Positions 1 through 8,768 of a stretch of DNA of 64,000 bases are shown piece by piece. Source of the stretch: an uncultured Stenotrophomonas sp. Lineage in GTDB: Bacteria > Pseudomonadota > Gammaproteobacteria > Xanthomonadales > Xanthomonadaceae. Positions within the stretch are counted from its first letter, which is position 1. Every line of letters starts with the position of its first letter. Made by a program: the position numbers and the translations under genes. The notes under the pieces are model-generated. The model was not told where the DNA came from and did not search any database. It saw nothing but the letters and a program-made list of their open reading frames with translations. The stretch is from positions 1 through 64,000 of the forward strand of contig CAJYNG010000002.1 of the NCBI GenBank assembly GCA_913775725.1, written 5' to 3'.

Positions 1-242
1 GGGGCGTTGCAGGGCTGCGCCCTGCACCTGCAGAGGCAACGGCAACAGCAACGGCGGGATTCCGTGGGATGGCGGGGCGGGTCCGTTTGCGGGGGCGTGA
101 GCCGCATGGATGCGGCGACCGAGCTTACAGGGACGTACTTGCAGCGCCCCCCGCAAACGGACCCGCCCCGCCATCCCACGGAATCCCGCCGTTGCTGTTG
201 CCGTTGCCTCTGCAGGTGCAGGGCGCAGCCCTGCAACGCCCC
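1..242. repeat. Giant near-perfect palindrome (composite repeat, copy 1)
   Basis: Positions 1-97 and 145-242 are reverse complements over more than 90 bases with a single G insertion, so the arms may continue beyond the window edge. The two arms enclose about 47 nt that are not symmetric. These hold a short inner hairpin GCCGCATGGATGCGGC (101-116) followed by GAGCTTACAGGGACGTACTT (121-140). The outer ends carry a GCAGGGC/GCCCTGC hairpin and GGCAACGGCAACAGCAACGG repeats. The same parts, in the same order, recur near 17.2-17.7, 45.3-45.8 and 56.8-57.3 kb. Open frames running through it are by-products of the repeat. Confidence 0.9.
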
Positions 243-321
243 CCCTTCCCCATACCCCGCCGAATGGGTATACAGTCGACCCGTACCGGCACCGTGCCGG
301 AATGAACCCTGGGAGGGGACC

Positions 322-765
322 ATGCGCAACACCTTCAAGACCCTGCTGCTGGCACTGCCGCTGTGCCTGGCCGCGCTCTCGGCGCAGGCCGCCGACGGCG
401 CTGCCGGCCGCTGGAAGACCATCGACGACAAGACCGGCAAGGTCAAGTCGATCGTCGAGATCAGCCAGGCCGCCAACGGCACCCTGACCGGCAAGGTGGT
501 CGACATCCTGCACTCGGACAAGGGCCCGAACCCGGTCTGCGACGGCTGTGAAGGCGCCAACAGGAACAAGCCTGTGAAGGGCATGACCATCCTCTGGAAC
601 CTGAAGGCCGACGGTGCCAACAAGTGGTCCGGCGGCACCATCCTCGACCCGGCCAACGGCAAGACCTACAAGTCGAAGATGGAACTGCAGCCCGGCGGCA
701 CCAAACTGGACGTATCCGGCTGCATCGCCTTCATCTGCCGCGCGCAGACCTGGCAGCGCGAATAA
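322..765 (+). CDS. DUF2147 family secreted protein
   Basis: This 147-residue protein has a Sec signal peptide (about residues 1-22, with a hydrophobic core LLLALPLCLAAL and an AQA-like cleavage site). A DUF2147 domain follows: GRWKTIDDKTGKVKS opens it and CIAFICRAQTW closes it. Two Cys pairs (NPVCDGCEG and CIAFIC) could form disulfides in the periplasm. No enzymatic activity is established for the family. The start at 322 is chosen because GGGAGGGG sits just upstream and the signal peptide begins there. The longer frame upstream is palindrome sequence. A TATACA at 269-274 could be a -10 element but has no clear -35. Confidence 0.85.
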   Translation: MRNTFKTLLLALPLCLAALSAQAADGAAGRWKTIDDKTGKVKSIVEISQAANGTLTGKVVDILHSDKGPNPVCDGCEGANRNKPVKGMTILWNLKADGANKWSGGTILDPANGKTYKSKMELQPGGTKLDVSGCIAFICRAQTWQRE

Positions 766-868
766 GCGCCCCCGTCCCCGCTTCATCCCCGTGACCCGGC
801 CCCGGCCGGGTCACCTCGTTGCGGGCATGCGATAATCTGCGGTTCCCCCTCGGCTTCACCCCGCGACC

Positions 869-2950
869 ATGACCCGTACCGCGCTCGTCACCACCGCCCT
901 GCCCTACGCCAACGGCCCGCTGCATCTGGGCCACCTGGTCGGCTACATCCAGGCCGACATCTGGGTGCGTGCGCGGCGAATGAGCGGCGGCAAGGCCTGG
1001 TTCGTCTGCGCCGACGACACCCACGGCACGCCGATCATGCTGGCCGCGGAGAAGGCCGGGGTCACCCCGGAAACCTTCATCGCCAACATCCAGGCCAGTC
1101 ACGAACGTGACTTCGCCGCCTTCGGCGTGGCCTTCGACCACTACGATTCGACCAATTCAGCGGCCAACAAGGCGCTGACCGAGCAGTTCTACCTGAAGCT
1201 GGAAGCGGCCGGCCACATCAGCCGACGTTTGGTGGCGCAGTTCTACGACCCGGCCAAGGGCATGTTCCTGCCCGACCGCTACGTCAAGGGCATCTGCCCG
1301 AACTGCGGCAGCGCGGACCAGTACGGCGACAACTGCGAAGTCTGCGGCGCGACCTATGCACCGACCGACCTGAAGGAGCCGCGTTCGGTCATCTCCGGTG
1401 CCACGCCGGAAATGCGTGATTCGGAGCACTTCTTCTTCGAGGTGGGCCACTTCGATGCGTTCCTGCGCGAATGGCTGGCCGGCGATGTCGCCCTGCCGGG
1501 CGTGAAGGCCAAGCTGGGTGAGTGGCTCAACGCCGAAGGTGGCCTGCGCGCGTGGGACATCTCGCGTGATGCGCCGTACTTCGGTTTCCAGATTCCCGGC
1601 CAGCCGGGCAAGTACTTCTATGTCTGGCTGGATGCGCCGATCGGCTACCTGTCCAGCTTCCAGACCCTGTGCGGCAGGATCGGGGAGGACTTCGAAGCGC
1701 ACCTTCGCGCCGGCACCGCCACTGAGCTGCACCACTTCATCGGCAAGGACATCGTCAACTTCCATGGCCTGTTCTGGCCGGCGGTGCTGCACGGTACCGG
1801 CCACCGCGCGCCGACCCGCCTGCACGTCAACGGCTACCTGACCGTGGACGGCGCCAAGATGAGCAAGTCGCGCGGCACCTTCGTGATGGCGCGTACCTTC
1901 CTCGATGCCGGCCTGGAGCCGGAAGCGCTGCGCTACTACTACGCCGCCAAGTCCGGCGGTGGCGTCGACGATCTCGACCTGAACCTGGGTGACTTCATCG
2001 CCCGCGTCAACGCCGACCTGGTCGGCAAGTTCGTCAATCTGGCCAGCCGCTGCGCCGGCTTCATCAGCAAGCGCTTCGACGGCCAGCTGGCCGCGCAGCT
2101 GCCCGATGCGGCGCAGTACCAGCGCTTCGTCGATGGCCTGGCGCCGATCCGTGAAGCCTACGAACGCAATGACCCGGCCGCGGCGATCCGCCTGACCATG
2201 ACCCTGGCCGACGAAGCCAACCGCTACATCGACGACGTCAAGCCGTGGGTCATCGCCAAGCAGGAAGGCGCCGACGCGCAGCTGCAGGCCGTGTGCAGCC
2301 AGGGCCTGAATCTGTTCCGCGTACTGGTCACCGCCCTGAAGCCGGTGCTGCCGGCCACCGCCGCGCAGGCCGAGGCCTTCCTGGCCGCCCCGGTGAACGA
2401 CTGGACCGACCTGGTGCAGCCGCTGCTGGGCCACCGCATCACCGACTACACCCCGCTGTTCACCCGTATCGACCCGAAGAAGATTGACGCCATGATCGAC
2501 GCCTCCAAGGACACCCTGCAGCCGGCTACCGTTGCCGCCCCCGCCGCCAAGAGCGAAGCGCTCAAGCCGGCCGCACCGGCCCCGGCCAAGGACGAAGCCA
2601 AGGGCGCCGACGCTCCGGCCTACATCGGCATCGACGATTTCGCCAAGCTCGACCTGCGCATCGGCAAGGTGCTGGTGTGCGAGTTTGTGGAAGGTTCGGA
2701 CAAGCTGCTGCGCTTCGAACTGGACGCCGGCGAGCTGGGCAAGCGCCAGATTTTCTCCGGCATCCGTGGCAGCTACGGCGAGCCGGAAGCACTTGTTGGC
2801 CGCAGCGTGGTGTTCATCGCCAACCTGGCCCCGCGCAAGATGCGCTTCGGCCTGAGCGAAGGCATGATCCTGTCGGCCGGTTTCGACGGCGGCGCGCTGG
2901 CGCTGCTGGACGCAGACAGCGGTGCGCAGCCGGGCATGCCGGTCCGCTGA
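869..2950 (+). CDS. metG: Methionyl-tRNA synthetase
   Basis: This cytoplasmic enzyme charges tRNA-Met with methionine using ATP. It is a class I synthetase of 693 residues, the usual length of the dimeric form. Visible parts are the HIGH-type signature HLGH at 19-22, a zinc knob with CPNC and CEVC pairs at about 143-159, and KMSKS at 330-334. An Ala/Pro/Lys-rich linker spans about 545-585. A C-terminal tRNA-binding OB-fold domain follows from about 590 (KLDLRIGKVL, then the RKMRFGLSEGM stretch). It is the first gene of a short codirectional run with the HAD hydrolase and the RnfB-like gene. Family assignment is certain. Confidence 0.98.
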   Translation: MTRTALVTTALPYANGPLHLGHLVGYIQADIWVRARRMSGGKAWFVCADDTHGTPIMLAAEKAGVTPETFIANIQASHERDFAAFGVAFDHYDSTNSAANKALTEQFYLKLEAAGHISRRLVAQFYDPAKGMFLPDRYVKGICPNCGSADQYGDNCEVCGATYAPTDLKEPRSVISGATPEMRDSEHFFFEVGHFDAFLREWLAGDVALPGVKAKLGEWLNAEGGLRAWDISRDAPYFGFQIPGQPGKYFYVWLDAPIGYLSSFQTLCGRIGEDFEAHLRAGTATELHHFIGKDIVNFHGLFWPAVLHGTGHRAPTRLHVNGYLTVDGAKMSKSRGTFVMARTFLDAGLEPEALRYYYAAKSGGGVDDLDLNLGDFIARVNADLVGKFVNLASRCAGFISKRFDGQLAAQLPDAAQYQRFVDGLAPIREAYERNDPAAAIRLTMTLADEANRYIDDVKPWVIAKQEGADAQLQAVCSQGLNLFRVLVTALKPVLPATAAQAEAFLAAPVNDWTDLVQPLLGHRITDYTPLFTRIDPKKIDAMIDASKDTLQPATVAAPAAKSEALKPAAPAPAKDEAKGADAPAYIGIDDFAKLDLRIGKVLVCEFVEGSDKLLRFELDAGELGKRQIFSGIRGSYGEPEALVGRSVVFIANLAPRKMRFGLSEGMILSAGFDGGALALLDADSGAQPGMPVR

Positions 2951-3013
2951 TGCCTGCAGCGGGCGTGGCCTCGGCCGCGCCCGCCGGCAGCACCGGCCAC
3001 CGGAGGCAACGCG

Positions 3014-3619
3014 ATGGGAAGCAACGGAATGGAACTGGCGCTGTTCGACTTCGACCACACCGTGACCACCTGCGATACCTATGGCCGTTTCCTGCGCCGC
3101 GTGGCCACCGCCGAACAGCTGGCGCAGGCGTGGTGGAAGGTCGGCCCGTGGCTGGCCGCGTACAAGCTGAAACTGATCTCGGCCGAACGCATCCGCGCCC
3201 GCGTCACCCGCCTGACCTTCAGCGACCGACACAGCGATGACATCGCCACGCTGGCGGCCGGTTTCTCGCGCGAGTTCCTGCCCGACGTGGTGCGCCCGGA
3301 AATGCTGGAGCAGATCCGCTGGCACAAGGAACAGCAGCACACCGTGGTGATCGTGTCCGGCTCGCTGGACCTGTACCTGCGGCCATGGTGCGAGCAGCTG
3401 GGCCTGCAGTTGATCTGCAACCGGCTGGAAAGCCAGGACGGTCGTCTGACCGGTCGCTATGCCGGTGGCGACTGCGGCCCGCGCAAGGTCGAGCACATCC
3501 GTCGCCAGTTCGATCTGTCGCGCTACGTGCGCATCCATGCCTACGGCGACAGTTCCGAAGACAAGCCAATGCTGGCGCTGGCCCACGAGCGCTGGTTCCG
3601 TGGCAAACCGCTGAAATGA
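3014..3619 (+). CDS. HAD-IB family hydrolase (SerB-like phosphatase)
   Basis: This 201-residue haloacid-dehalogenase-type phosphatase has motif I DFDHT (Asp12 nucleophile, Asp14), motif II VIVSGS near residue 114, the motif III Lys in GPRKVEH and motif [10 protein letters not shown]. The arrangement with a helical cap after motif I matches the IB subfamily, which includes phosphoserine phosphatase and small phosphomonoesterases. The substrate cannot be read from sequence. The start at 3014 has GGAGG seven bases upstream; an internal ATG at 3029 is possible. It lies 63 bases after metG and 25 before the RnfB-like gene, so cotranscription is likely. Confidence 0.9.
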   Translation: MGSNGMELALFDFDHTVTTCDTYGRFLRRVATAEQLAQAWWKVGPWLAAYKLKLISAERIRARVTRLTFSDRHSDDIATLAAGFSREFLPDVVRPEMLEQIRWHKEQQHTVVIVSGSLDLYLRPWCEQLGLQLICNRLESQDGRLTGRYAGGDCGPRKVEHIRRQFDLSRYVRIHAYGDSSEDKPMLALAHERWFRGKPLK

Positions 3620-3644
3620 CCCGACCGCGCAGCCTTCGCCACGC

Positions 3645-4058
3645 ATGAGCCTGATCCCGCCCCTGACCGAACGCCTCGACCGCCTGCTGCCGCAGACCCA
3701 ATGCGGGCAATGCGGCTACGACGGCTGCCGCCCGTACGCACAGGCGATGACGCGTGGCGAAGCAGGCGTGGACCGCTGCCCGCCGGGTGGCGATGCCGGT
3801 GCACGGGCGCTGGCGCAGGTGTTGGGCGTCCCGGCGATTCCGTTCGATCGTTCGCGCGGCGAGCACAAGGCAGCTCAGGTGGCATTGATCGTGGAAGCCG
3901 ACTGCATCGGCTGCACCAAGTGCATCCAGGCCTGCCCGGTGGATGCCATCGTCGGCGGCGCCAAGTACATGCACACGGTCATTGCCGATCTGTGCACCGG
4001 CTGCGAGCTGTGCATTCCACCGTGCCCGGTGGATTGCATCGAGCTGGTGCAGCTGTAA
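3645..4058 (+). CDS. rnfB: RnfB/RsxB-like Fe-S protein lacking a membrane anchor
   Basis: This 137-residue protein carries a 4Fe-4S domain with Cys20, Cys23, Cys28 and Cys45. It also has two ferredoxin motifs at about Cys87-90-93-97 and Cys117-120-123-127, each ending in CP. This matches the RnfB subunit of the Rnf/Rsx electron-transfer complex. RnfB normally begins with a transmembrane helix, which is absent here: the protein starts almost directly at the first cluster domain. No rnfA, C, D, G or E lies nearby. It may act as a soluble electron carrier in the cytoplasm; the partner is unknown. Confidence 0.85.
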   Translation: MSLIPPLTERLDRLLPQTQCGQCGYDGCRPYAQAMTRGEAGVDRCPPGGDAGARALAQVLGVPAIPFDRSRGEHKAAQVALIVEADCIGCTKCIQACPVDAIVGGAKYMHTVIADLCTGCELCIPPCPVDCIELVQL

Positions 4059-4073
4059 CGGGGTCTGCCGCAA

Positions 4074-4112
4074 GGGTCAGATCCCTTTTCCAACGGAAAG
4101 GGAACTGACCCC
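4074..4112. repeat. GGGTCAGATCC-type inverted repeat
   Basis: GGGTCAGATCCCTTTTCC and GGAAAGGGAACTGACCC form a long stem around a three-base loop. It lies between the convergent rnfB-like gene and ridA, 15 bases past the rnfB stop, so it could end transcripts from both sides. Related units are at 20029, 41730, 45573 and 63302. Confidence 0.85.
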
Positions 4113-4121
4113 GCATGACGG

Positions 4122-4469
4122 TTACGGCACGGCCGCCGTCACCACGATCTCGACCTTCCACTCGGCGTGGGCCAGCTTGGCTTCGAAGGTTGCACGGGCC
4201 GGGGTCGCGCCCTCGACCACCCACTCGTCCCACGCCTTGTTCATGCCATCGAAGTCGGCGATGTCGGCCAGGAACACTTCCGCGCGCAGCACGTGCTGGC
4301 GGTCACTGGCGACCAGCGCCAGCAGCTTGTCGATCTCCGCCAGCACCTGCCGGGTCTGCCCGGTGATGTCCTGGCTGGTGTCTTCCGGAATCTGGCCGGA
4401 GAGGTAGGCGACCTTGTTGTACACGGTCATTTCGGACATGCGCGGTCCGACGTCGTAACGCTCCATCAT
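4122..4469 (-). CDS. RidA/YjgF/UK114 family protein
   Basis: This 115-residue protein belongs to the RidA superfamily, which hydrolyses reactive enamine/imine intermediates formed by PLP enzymes. Residues matching the RidA active site are Arg92 (in PARATFEA) and Glu107. YNKVAYLSGQIP near the N-terminus is typical. The family contains RidA proper and several Rid subgroups of unclear activity. The sequence reads as one of the latter (opening MMERYDVGPRMSEM), so the ridA name is withheld. AGGAG lies eight bases before the first of two adjacent ATG codons. It is a single gene convergent with the rnfB-like gene. Confidence 0.85.
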   Translation of the reverse strand: MMERYDVGPRMSEMTVYNKVAYLSGQIPEDTSQDITGQTRQVLAEIDKLLALVASDRQHVLRAEVFLADIADFDGMNKAWDEWVVEGATPARATFEAKLAHAEWKVEIVVTAAVP

Positions 4470-4662
4470 GGGCGTGGCTCCTGCGGGTGATCAGGTCTGC
4501 ATTGTCCTCCAAACCGGTCAACGGTGGGTGCATGGGTGACCTTCGCGCAGCCCCACTACCGGGCTACGACACACCCGCTGGTCAAATGACGGCGACAGGC
4601 GCACGATGCGCCACGCCCCGCGTTGACACTGCCCTCGCCACCCCTGAAGCACCCTTGCGCCG

Positions 4663-7227
4663 ATGACCCCAGACGCCGACCCCGCCACCGCTTCCTCCAC
4701 CCCGGCATGGAAGCGGGTCCTGACCATCGTCGTTCCCCTGCTGATCCTCTCGCTGGCCCTGCATGGCCTGGCCGGTGAGTTCGACGAGCACGGCTACCGT
4801 GCCATCCGCCAGGCGTTCCGCCAGCTCAGCGGCATGCAGATCGCGCTCACCGTGGTGCTCGGCCTGGCCAGCTACGCCTGCCTGATCGGCTTCGACGCCA
4901 TCGGTCTTCGCCGCAGCGGCATCCGCGTACATCCGGCACGCATCGGCATCACCGCTTTCCTCGCCCATACGCTGGGCCAGACCGTGGGCTTTGCGGCATT
5001 GACCGGTGGCGCGGTGCGCCTGCGCGGCTACCGCAGCGCCGGCCTGGACCTGGCGCAGATCGGCCAGGTGGTGCTGATGAGCACGCTCGGCTTCGTATTC
5101 GGTGCATGGCTGTTGATCAGCGTGGCCCTGTGCATGGAACCTGCGGCGGCAGCGTTGGCATTGCCGTTGAATCCCGATGCCGTGCGCATCGTTGGCATCG
5201 TCGCCCTGCTCGCCTATCTCGGCACCGTGCTGCTGGTCGGCCGTGATGGACGGCAGTTCAGTGTGTTCGGTCACGCCTTGTGGCTGCCCGACCGCCGCAC
5301 CATGATCGGTGTCACCGTCCTCAGCGTCATCGAGCTGGTGCTGGCCAGCGCCGCGTTCTACGTGCTGCTGCCGGACTCCACGCCCACCGGCCTGCCCGGC
5401 TTCGTCGGCCTGTACCTGGTGGCGGTGCTGGCCGGCCTGGTCTCGACCGTGCCGGCCGGCCTGGGCGTGTTCGAATGGAGCCTGCTGAAGCTGTTGCCGC
5501 AGGTGGCACCGGCAGCGGTGTTGGCGGCGGCGCTGATCTACCGCGTCACCTACTACGTGCTGCCGCTGGTGCTGGCCACCCTGCTCGCCCTTGCGCCCGC
5601 CCTGCGCCAGCCGCTGCAGGCCAGCGCCGGGGCAACCCGTGCCGGTTGGAACGCGCTGCGCCCGTGGCTGCCGCAGATCATCGCGCTGGCGGTGTTCAGC
5701 ATCGGCGCCGCGCTGGTCATCGACGGCACGCTGCCGACGCCACGCCGTCACCTGGTGAACGCCTCGCTGCCGATCCTGGAAACCTCGCACCTGATCGGCA
5801 GCCTCAGTGGCGTCGCCCTGCTGCTGATCGGCCAGGGCCTGGCCCGGCGCAGCCACGCCGCATGGATGCTGGCAATGGCAGTGTGCGTGATCACCCCACT
5901 GCCGCTGTGGCTGCGGGGTGGCCAACTGTTGATCGCGGTCTCGGCAGTGCTGGTGGCGATGGCATTGTGGGCCGCACGTCGCGAGTTCTATCGTCAGGGG
6001 GCGCTGCTGGACGAAGCCTGGTCGTGGCCGTGGCTGCGCAACCTCGGCCTGGTGCTGGTGGCGGTCACCTGGCTGCTGTTCTTCACCTACAGCCATGTCG
6101 AATACCAGAACGAGTTGTGGTGGCAGTTCGCGGTGTCGGGTAATGCACCGCGCGCGCTGCGTGCATTGCTGGTGGTAGCCATCGCGCTGGTGATGTTCGG
6201 CCTGGCGCGGCTGTTGCACAGCACGCGCAGCCCACTGCAACCCGCCAACGAGGCCACGCTGCAGTCATTGGCACCGGTGCTGGCCGGCGCTACCGATACC
6301 CAGGCCTGCCTGGTGCTGACTGCCGACAAGGCGGTGCTGCGCGACGAAGCCAAGCTGGGCTTCGTGATGATGCAGCGCTATGGGGGTTCGCTGATCGCAA
6401 TGGGCGATCCGGTCGGTCCGCCGGACGTCGCCCGTGCACTGATCTGGCGCTTCCGCGAAGAAGCCGACCGGCTAGGCCTGCGTCCGGTCTTCTACCAGGT
6501 CGGCGAGACGTACTGGCAGACCTATCTCGACCTCGGCCTGGGCCTGGTCAAGCTGGGCGAAGAAGCGATGGTGCCGCTGCACGACTTCGGGCTGGAAGGC
6601 CGCGAGCGTGCCGACCTGCGCCAGGCCTGGAACCGCGGCAAGCGCAGCGGCCTGTCGTTCCGCGTGGCACCGGTAGAAGAGATTCCCAGCCTGCTGCCGC
6701 GCCTGCACGCAATCTCCAACGCCTGGCTGGAAGACAAATCCGGCGACGAAAAGGGCTTCTCGCTGGGCAGCTACGACCCGGACTATCTGGTGCGCTTCCC
6801 GGTGGCGCTGGTCGAGGCCGAAGGCCAGATCGTGGCGTTCGCCAACCTGTGGCAGGCACCGGCCGGTGCCGAGCTGTCGGTGGACCTGATGCGCCACGTC
6901 AACGAGGCGCCGAAGGGCACGATGGACTTCCTCTTCATCGAGCTGTTCCTGTGGGGCCGCGCGCAGGGCTATGCGCGGTTCTCACTGGGCATGGCACCGC
7001 TGTCCGGGCTGGCCCAGCATCGCCTGGCCGGTCGCTGGAACCGGTTGGCCGGCCTGCTGGCGCGGCATGGTGAGCGCTTCTATGGATTCAGTGGCCTGCG
7101 CCGCTTCAAGTCGAAGTTCGATCCGCAGTGGCGGCCACGCTATCTGGCTGCGCCAGGCGGCATGCACCTGCCGGCGGCGCTGCTGGATGCCACGCGCCTG
7201 ATCTCACTGGACCCACGGCGCAATTGA
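4663..7227 (+). CDS. mprF: MprF: aminoacyl-phosphatidylglycerol synthase/flippase
   Basis: This 854-residue inner-membrane protein has an N-terminal flippase part (about residues 15-520, many hydrophobic helices). A cytoplasmic DUF2156/GNAT-like synthase domain (about 545-854) transfers an amino acid from aminoacyl-tRNA to phosphatidylglycerol. This lowers surface charge and raises resistance to cationic peptides and acid. Whether it uses Lys-tRNA or Ala-tRNA cannot be told. TTGACA at 4623-4628 lies 34 bases upstream but no convincing -10 follows. The gene faces an AcvB/VirJ-type hydrolase. In Agrobacterium and Pseudomonas the same two activities are encoded side by side. Confidence 0.95.
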   Translation: MTPDADPATASSTPAWKRVLTIVVPLLILSLALHGLAGEFDEHGYRAIRQAFRQLSGMQIALTVVLGLASYACLIGFDAIGLRRSGIRVHPARIGITAFLAHTLGQTVGFAALTGGAVRLRGYRSAGLDLAQIGQVVLMSTLGFVFGAWLLISVALCMEPAAAALALPLNPDAVRIVGIVALLAYLGTVLLVGRDGRQFSVFGHALWLPDRRTMIGVTVLSVIELVLASAAFYVLLPDSTPTGLPGFVGLYLVAVLAGLVSTVPAGLGVFEWSLLKLLPQVAPAAVLAAALIYRVTYYVLPLVLATLLALAPALRQPLQASAGATRAGWNALRPWLPQIIALAVFSIGAALVIDGTLPTPRRHLVNASLPILETSHLIGSLSGVALLLIGQGLARRSHAAWMLAMAVCVITPLPLWLRGGQLLIAVSAVLVAMALWAARREFYRQGALLDEAWSWPWLRNLGLVLVAVTWLLFFTYSHVEYQNELWWQFAVSGNAPRALRALLVVAIALVMFGLARLLHSTRSPLQPANEATLQSLAPVLAGATDTQACLVLTADKAVLRDEAKLGFVMMQRYGGSLIAMGDPVGPPDVARALIWRFREEADRLGLRPVFYQVGETYWQTYLDLGLGLVKLGEEAMVPLHDFGLEGRERADLRQAWNRGKRSGLSFRVAPVEEIPSLLPRLHAISNAWLEDKSGDEKGFSLGSYDPDYLVRFPVALVEAEGQIVAFANLWQAPAGAELSVDLMRHVNEAPKGTMDFLFIELFLWGRAQGYARFSLGMAPLSGLAQHRLAGRWNRLAGLLARHGERFYGFSGLRRFKSKFDPQWRPRYLAAPGGMHLPAALLDATRLISLDPRRN

Positions 7228-7238
7228 GGCCGCGATCC

Positions 7239-7294
7239 GTCGAGCATGGCTCGACGCTACCCGCTGCACGGTAGGTGTCGACCTTGGTCGACAC
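7239..7294. repeat. Two SMAG-type palindromes between mprF and acvB/virJ
   Basis: The first palindrome, GTCGAGC-ATG-GCTCGAC, is followed by GCTAC, the complement of a GTAG foot (7239-7260). The second starts with GTAG and has GTGTCGAC-CTTG-GTCGACAC (7271-7294). The two are opposite in orientation, a usual arrangement for REP-like elements, and sit in the 116-base gap between two convergent genes. A further GACCAAGGTCGGCGACG block follows. They may serve as a bidirectional terminator. Confidence 0.8.
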
Positions 7295-7343
7295 GCAGCC
7301 CCAGCGCGACCAAGGTCGGCGACGACCAGGGCGTGGCCCGGCG

Positions 7344-8690
7344 CTACGCCCCGCCCTTGAGGATCACTTCGGCCAGGCGATCGTAGTCCCCCCCGAAATG
7401 GTGATCGCCCGGCAGCTTCACCTTTCTCACGCCATCATTGGCCGGCAGGTCCGGGCACAGTGCGTCCTCATCCTTGTCGCCGTACACGCACAGCGTTTTT
7501 TCCGCCGGCAGCCTGGCCACTTCCGGCGCGATCGGCAGACCGTCACCGCCGCCGCCCAGCCAGTTGCTGACGTGGAATTCGAAGTCGGCTTTCTTGCCTA
7601 CCGACAGCAGCACGATACGGTCCAGCGCTGCGCGGGTATCGGCATCGAGCTGGTTGATGGTGGCCGGCAGCACGTCGGCGCCCTGCGAGAAGCCGATCAG
7701 CATCACCTTGTCGCGGTGCCACTGCTGGCGGTAGTGGCCAATGATCTTCTGCAGGTCACCGGCAAAGCCCTTCGGCGTGCGCTCGCTCCAGAAGTAGCGC
7801 AGCGAATCGATGCCGACCACCGCCACGCCGTGCTCGTTGAGCGACGACGCCACGTCCTTGTCCAGGCCGGCCCAGCCACCGTCGCCGGAAACGAACACGG
7901 CCAGCGTATCGCCGTTGCCGACGGCTGGCACTTCCACCACCGGCAGGCCCTTCAGCGCGGCCGGTGGTGGCGCCAGGCTGACGCCGGCCTGCGCGCCGAT
8001 TACCCGCGCTGCGGCCACCAGCCCCGGCGAGGCATCGCCGCGCGCGGTGCGCTTGAATTCACGCGCCATCGCGACCTGCTGCACGAACTGGCTGGCCTCC
8101 CCCACCTTGCAGCCGTGGTCACCTGCCGCACTCAACCATGGGAAGTTCAGCTCGGCAGGCTGCAGTTTGTTGTGCTTCACACCATCGCCGCAGACCATGC
8201 GCTGGTGGTTGTGGTCCGGGCAGAAGCCGGTGGTCAGCACGCCGGCGAACACCTGGGTATCGGCCTGCGCGGCGAGCGAATAGGCCATCTCGGCACCTTC
8301 ACCATCACCGCCGACCAGCGGCAGGTGGTAACCGGGCAGATGCAGGGACGCCTGCAACCAGCGCGAGAAGTTCTCGACGTCACCGGAGCCGAACGAACAG
8401 GTCGGGTCACCCTCGCGCTTGAGCACCCCGCGCAGGTGCGCGATGTCCACGGCGGCAACCATGGCGCCGTCGGCACGCAGGGCCTCGATCGGCAGGCGGC
8501 TGGTGTCGCCACCGGCGGTGGGCTCATGGAACCAGATCACCACCCGCTGCGGCGTGCCGGCCGGCATGTGCACCGGAATCTGCTCGAACCGCCCGTGGCT
8601 GAACTGCTGCACGTTGGCCGCCGCCATTGCCGGCAGCGCCGCCAGCGCCAGAACCACACCCATTGCCCTGCCCAGCCCTGCACGTTTCAT
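7344..8690 (-). CDS. AcvB/VirJ family periplasmic hydrolase
   Basis: This 448-residue exported protein has a signal peptide at 1-24 (VVLALAALPAMAAA). It contains two alpha/beta-hydrolase-like halves. The C-terminal half carries the nucleophile motif GFSQG; the N-terminal half has GGDGEGAEM at the matching place. This two-part layout is that of Agrobacterium AcvB rather than the shorter VirJ. AcvB and a Pseudomonas relative cleave aminoacyl-phosphatidylglycerol, reversing MprF, and mprF is the convergent neighbour here. The start at 8690 is chosen because the signal peptide begins there; a frame upstream adds 18 unlikely residues. Function is inferred from family and context. Confidence 0.88.
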   Translation of the reverse strand: MKRAGLGRAMGVVLALAALPAMAAANVQQFSHGRFEQIPVHMPAGTPQRVVIWFHEPTAGGDTSRLPIEALRADGAMVAAVDIAHLRGVLKREGDPTCSFGSGDVENFSRWLQASLHLPGYHLPLVGGDGEGAEMAYSLAAQADTQVFAGVLTTGFCPDHNHQRMVCGDGVKHNKLQPAELNFPWLSAAGDHGCKVGEASQFVQQVAMAREFKRTARGDASPGLVAAARVIGAQAGVSLAPPPAALKGLPVVEVPAVGNGDTLAVFVSGDGGWAGLDKDVASSLNEHGVAVVGIDSLRYFWSERTPKGFAGDLQKIIGHYRQQWHRDKVMLIGFSQGADVLPATINQLDADTRAALDRIVLLSVGKKADFEFHVSNWLGGGGDGLPIAPEVARLPAEKTLCVYGDKDEDALCPDLPANDGVRKVKLPGDHHFGGDYDRLAEVILKGGA

Positions 8691-8768
8691 ATCGCATCCC
8701 CGATGGAATGCGCACACGATACGCCGCCACCGCGTGCACGGCACGTACCGGCGCAGGCCGTTGGGGAT

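Noticed and set aside
69-305. Small open frames within the composite palindromes (for example MDAATEL... at 109 and similar ones at 17.3 and 45.4 kb)
   Set aside because: The same peptides recur because the repeat core recurs. The frames change with indels and lack ribosome sites, so they are not treated as genes.
1157-3646. Open frame of 829 codons on the minus strand opposite metG and the HAD gene
   Set aside because: It is antisense to metG, has His/Gln/Arg/Val-rich low-complexity composition, and shows no domain. Long antisense frames are expected in DNA with this G+C at codon position three.
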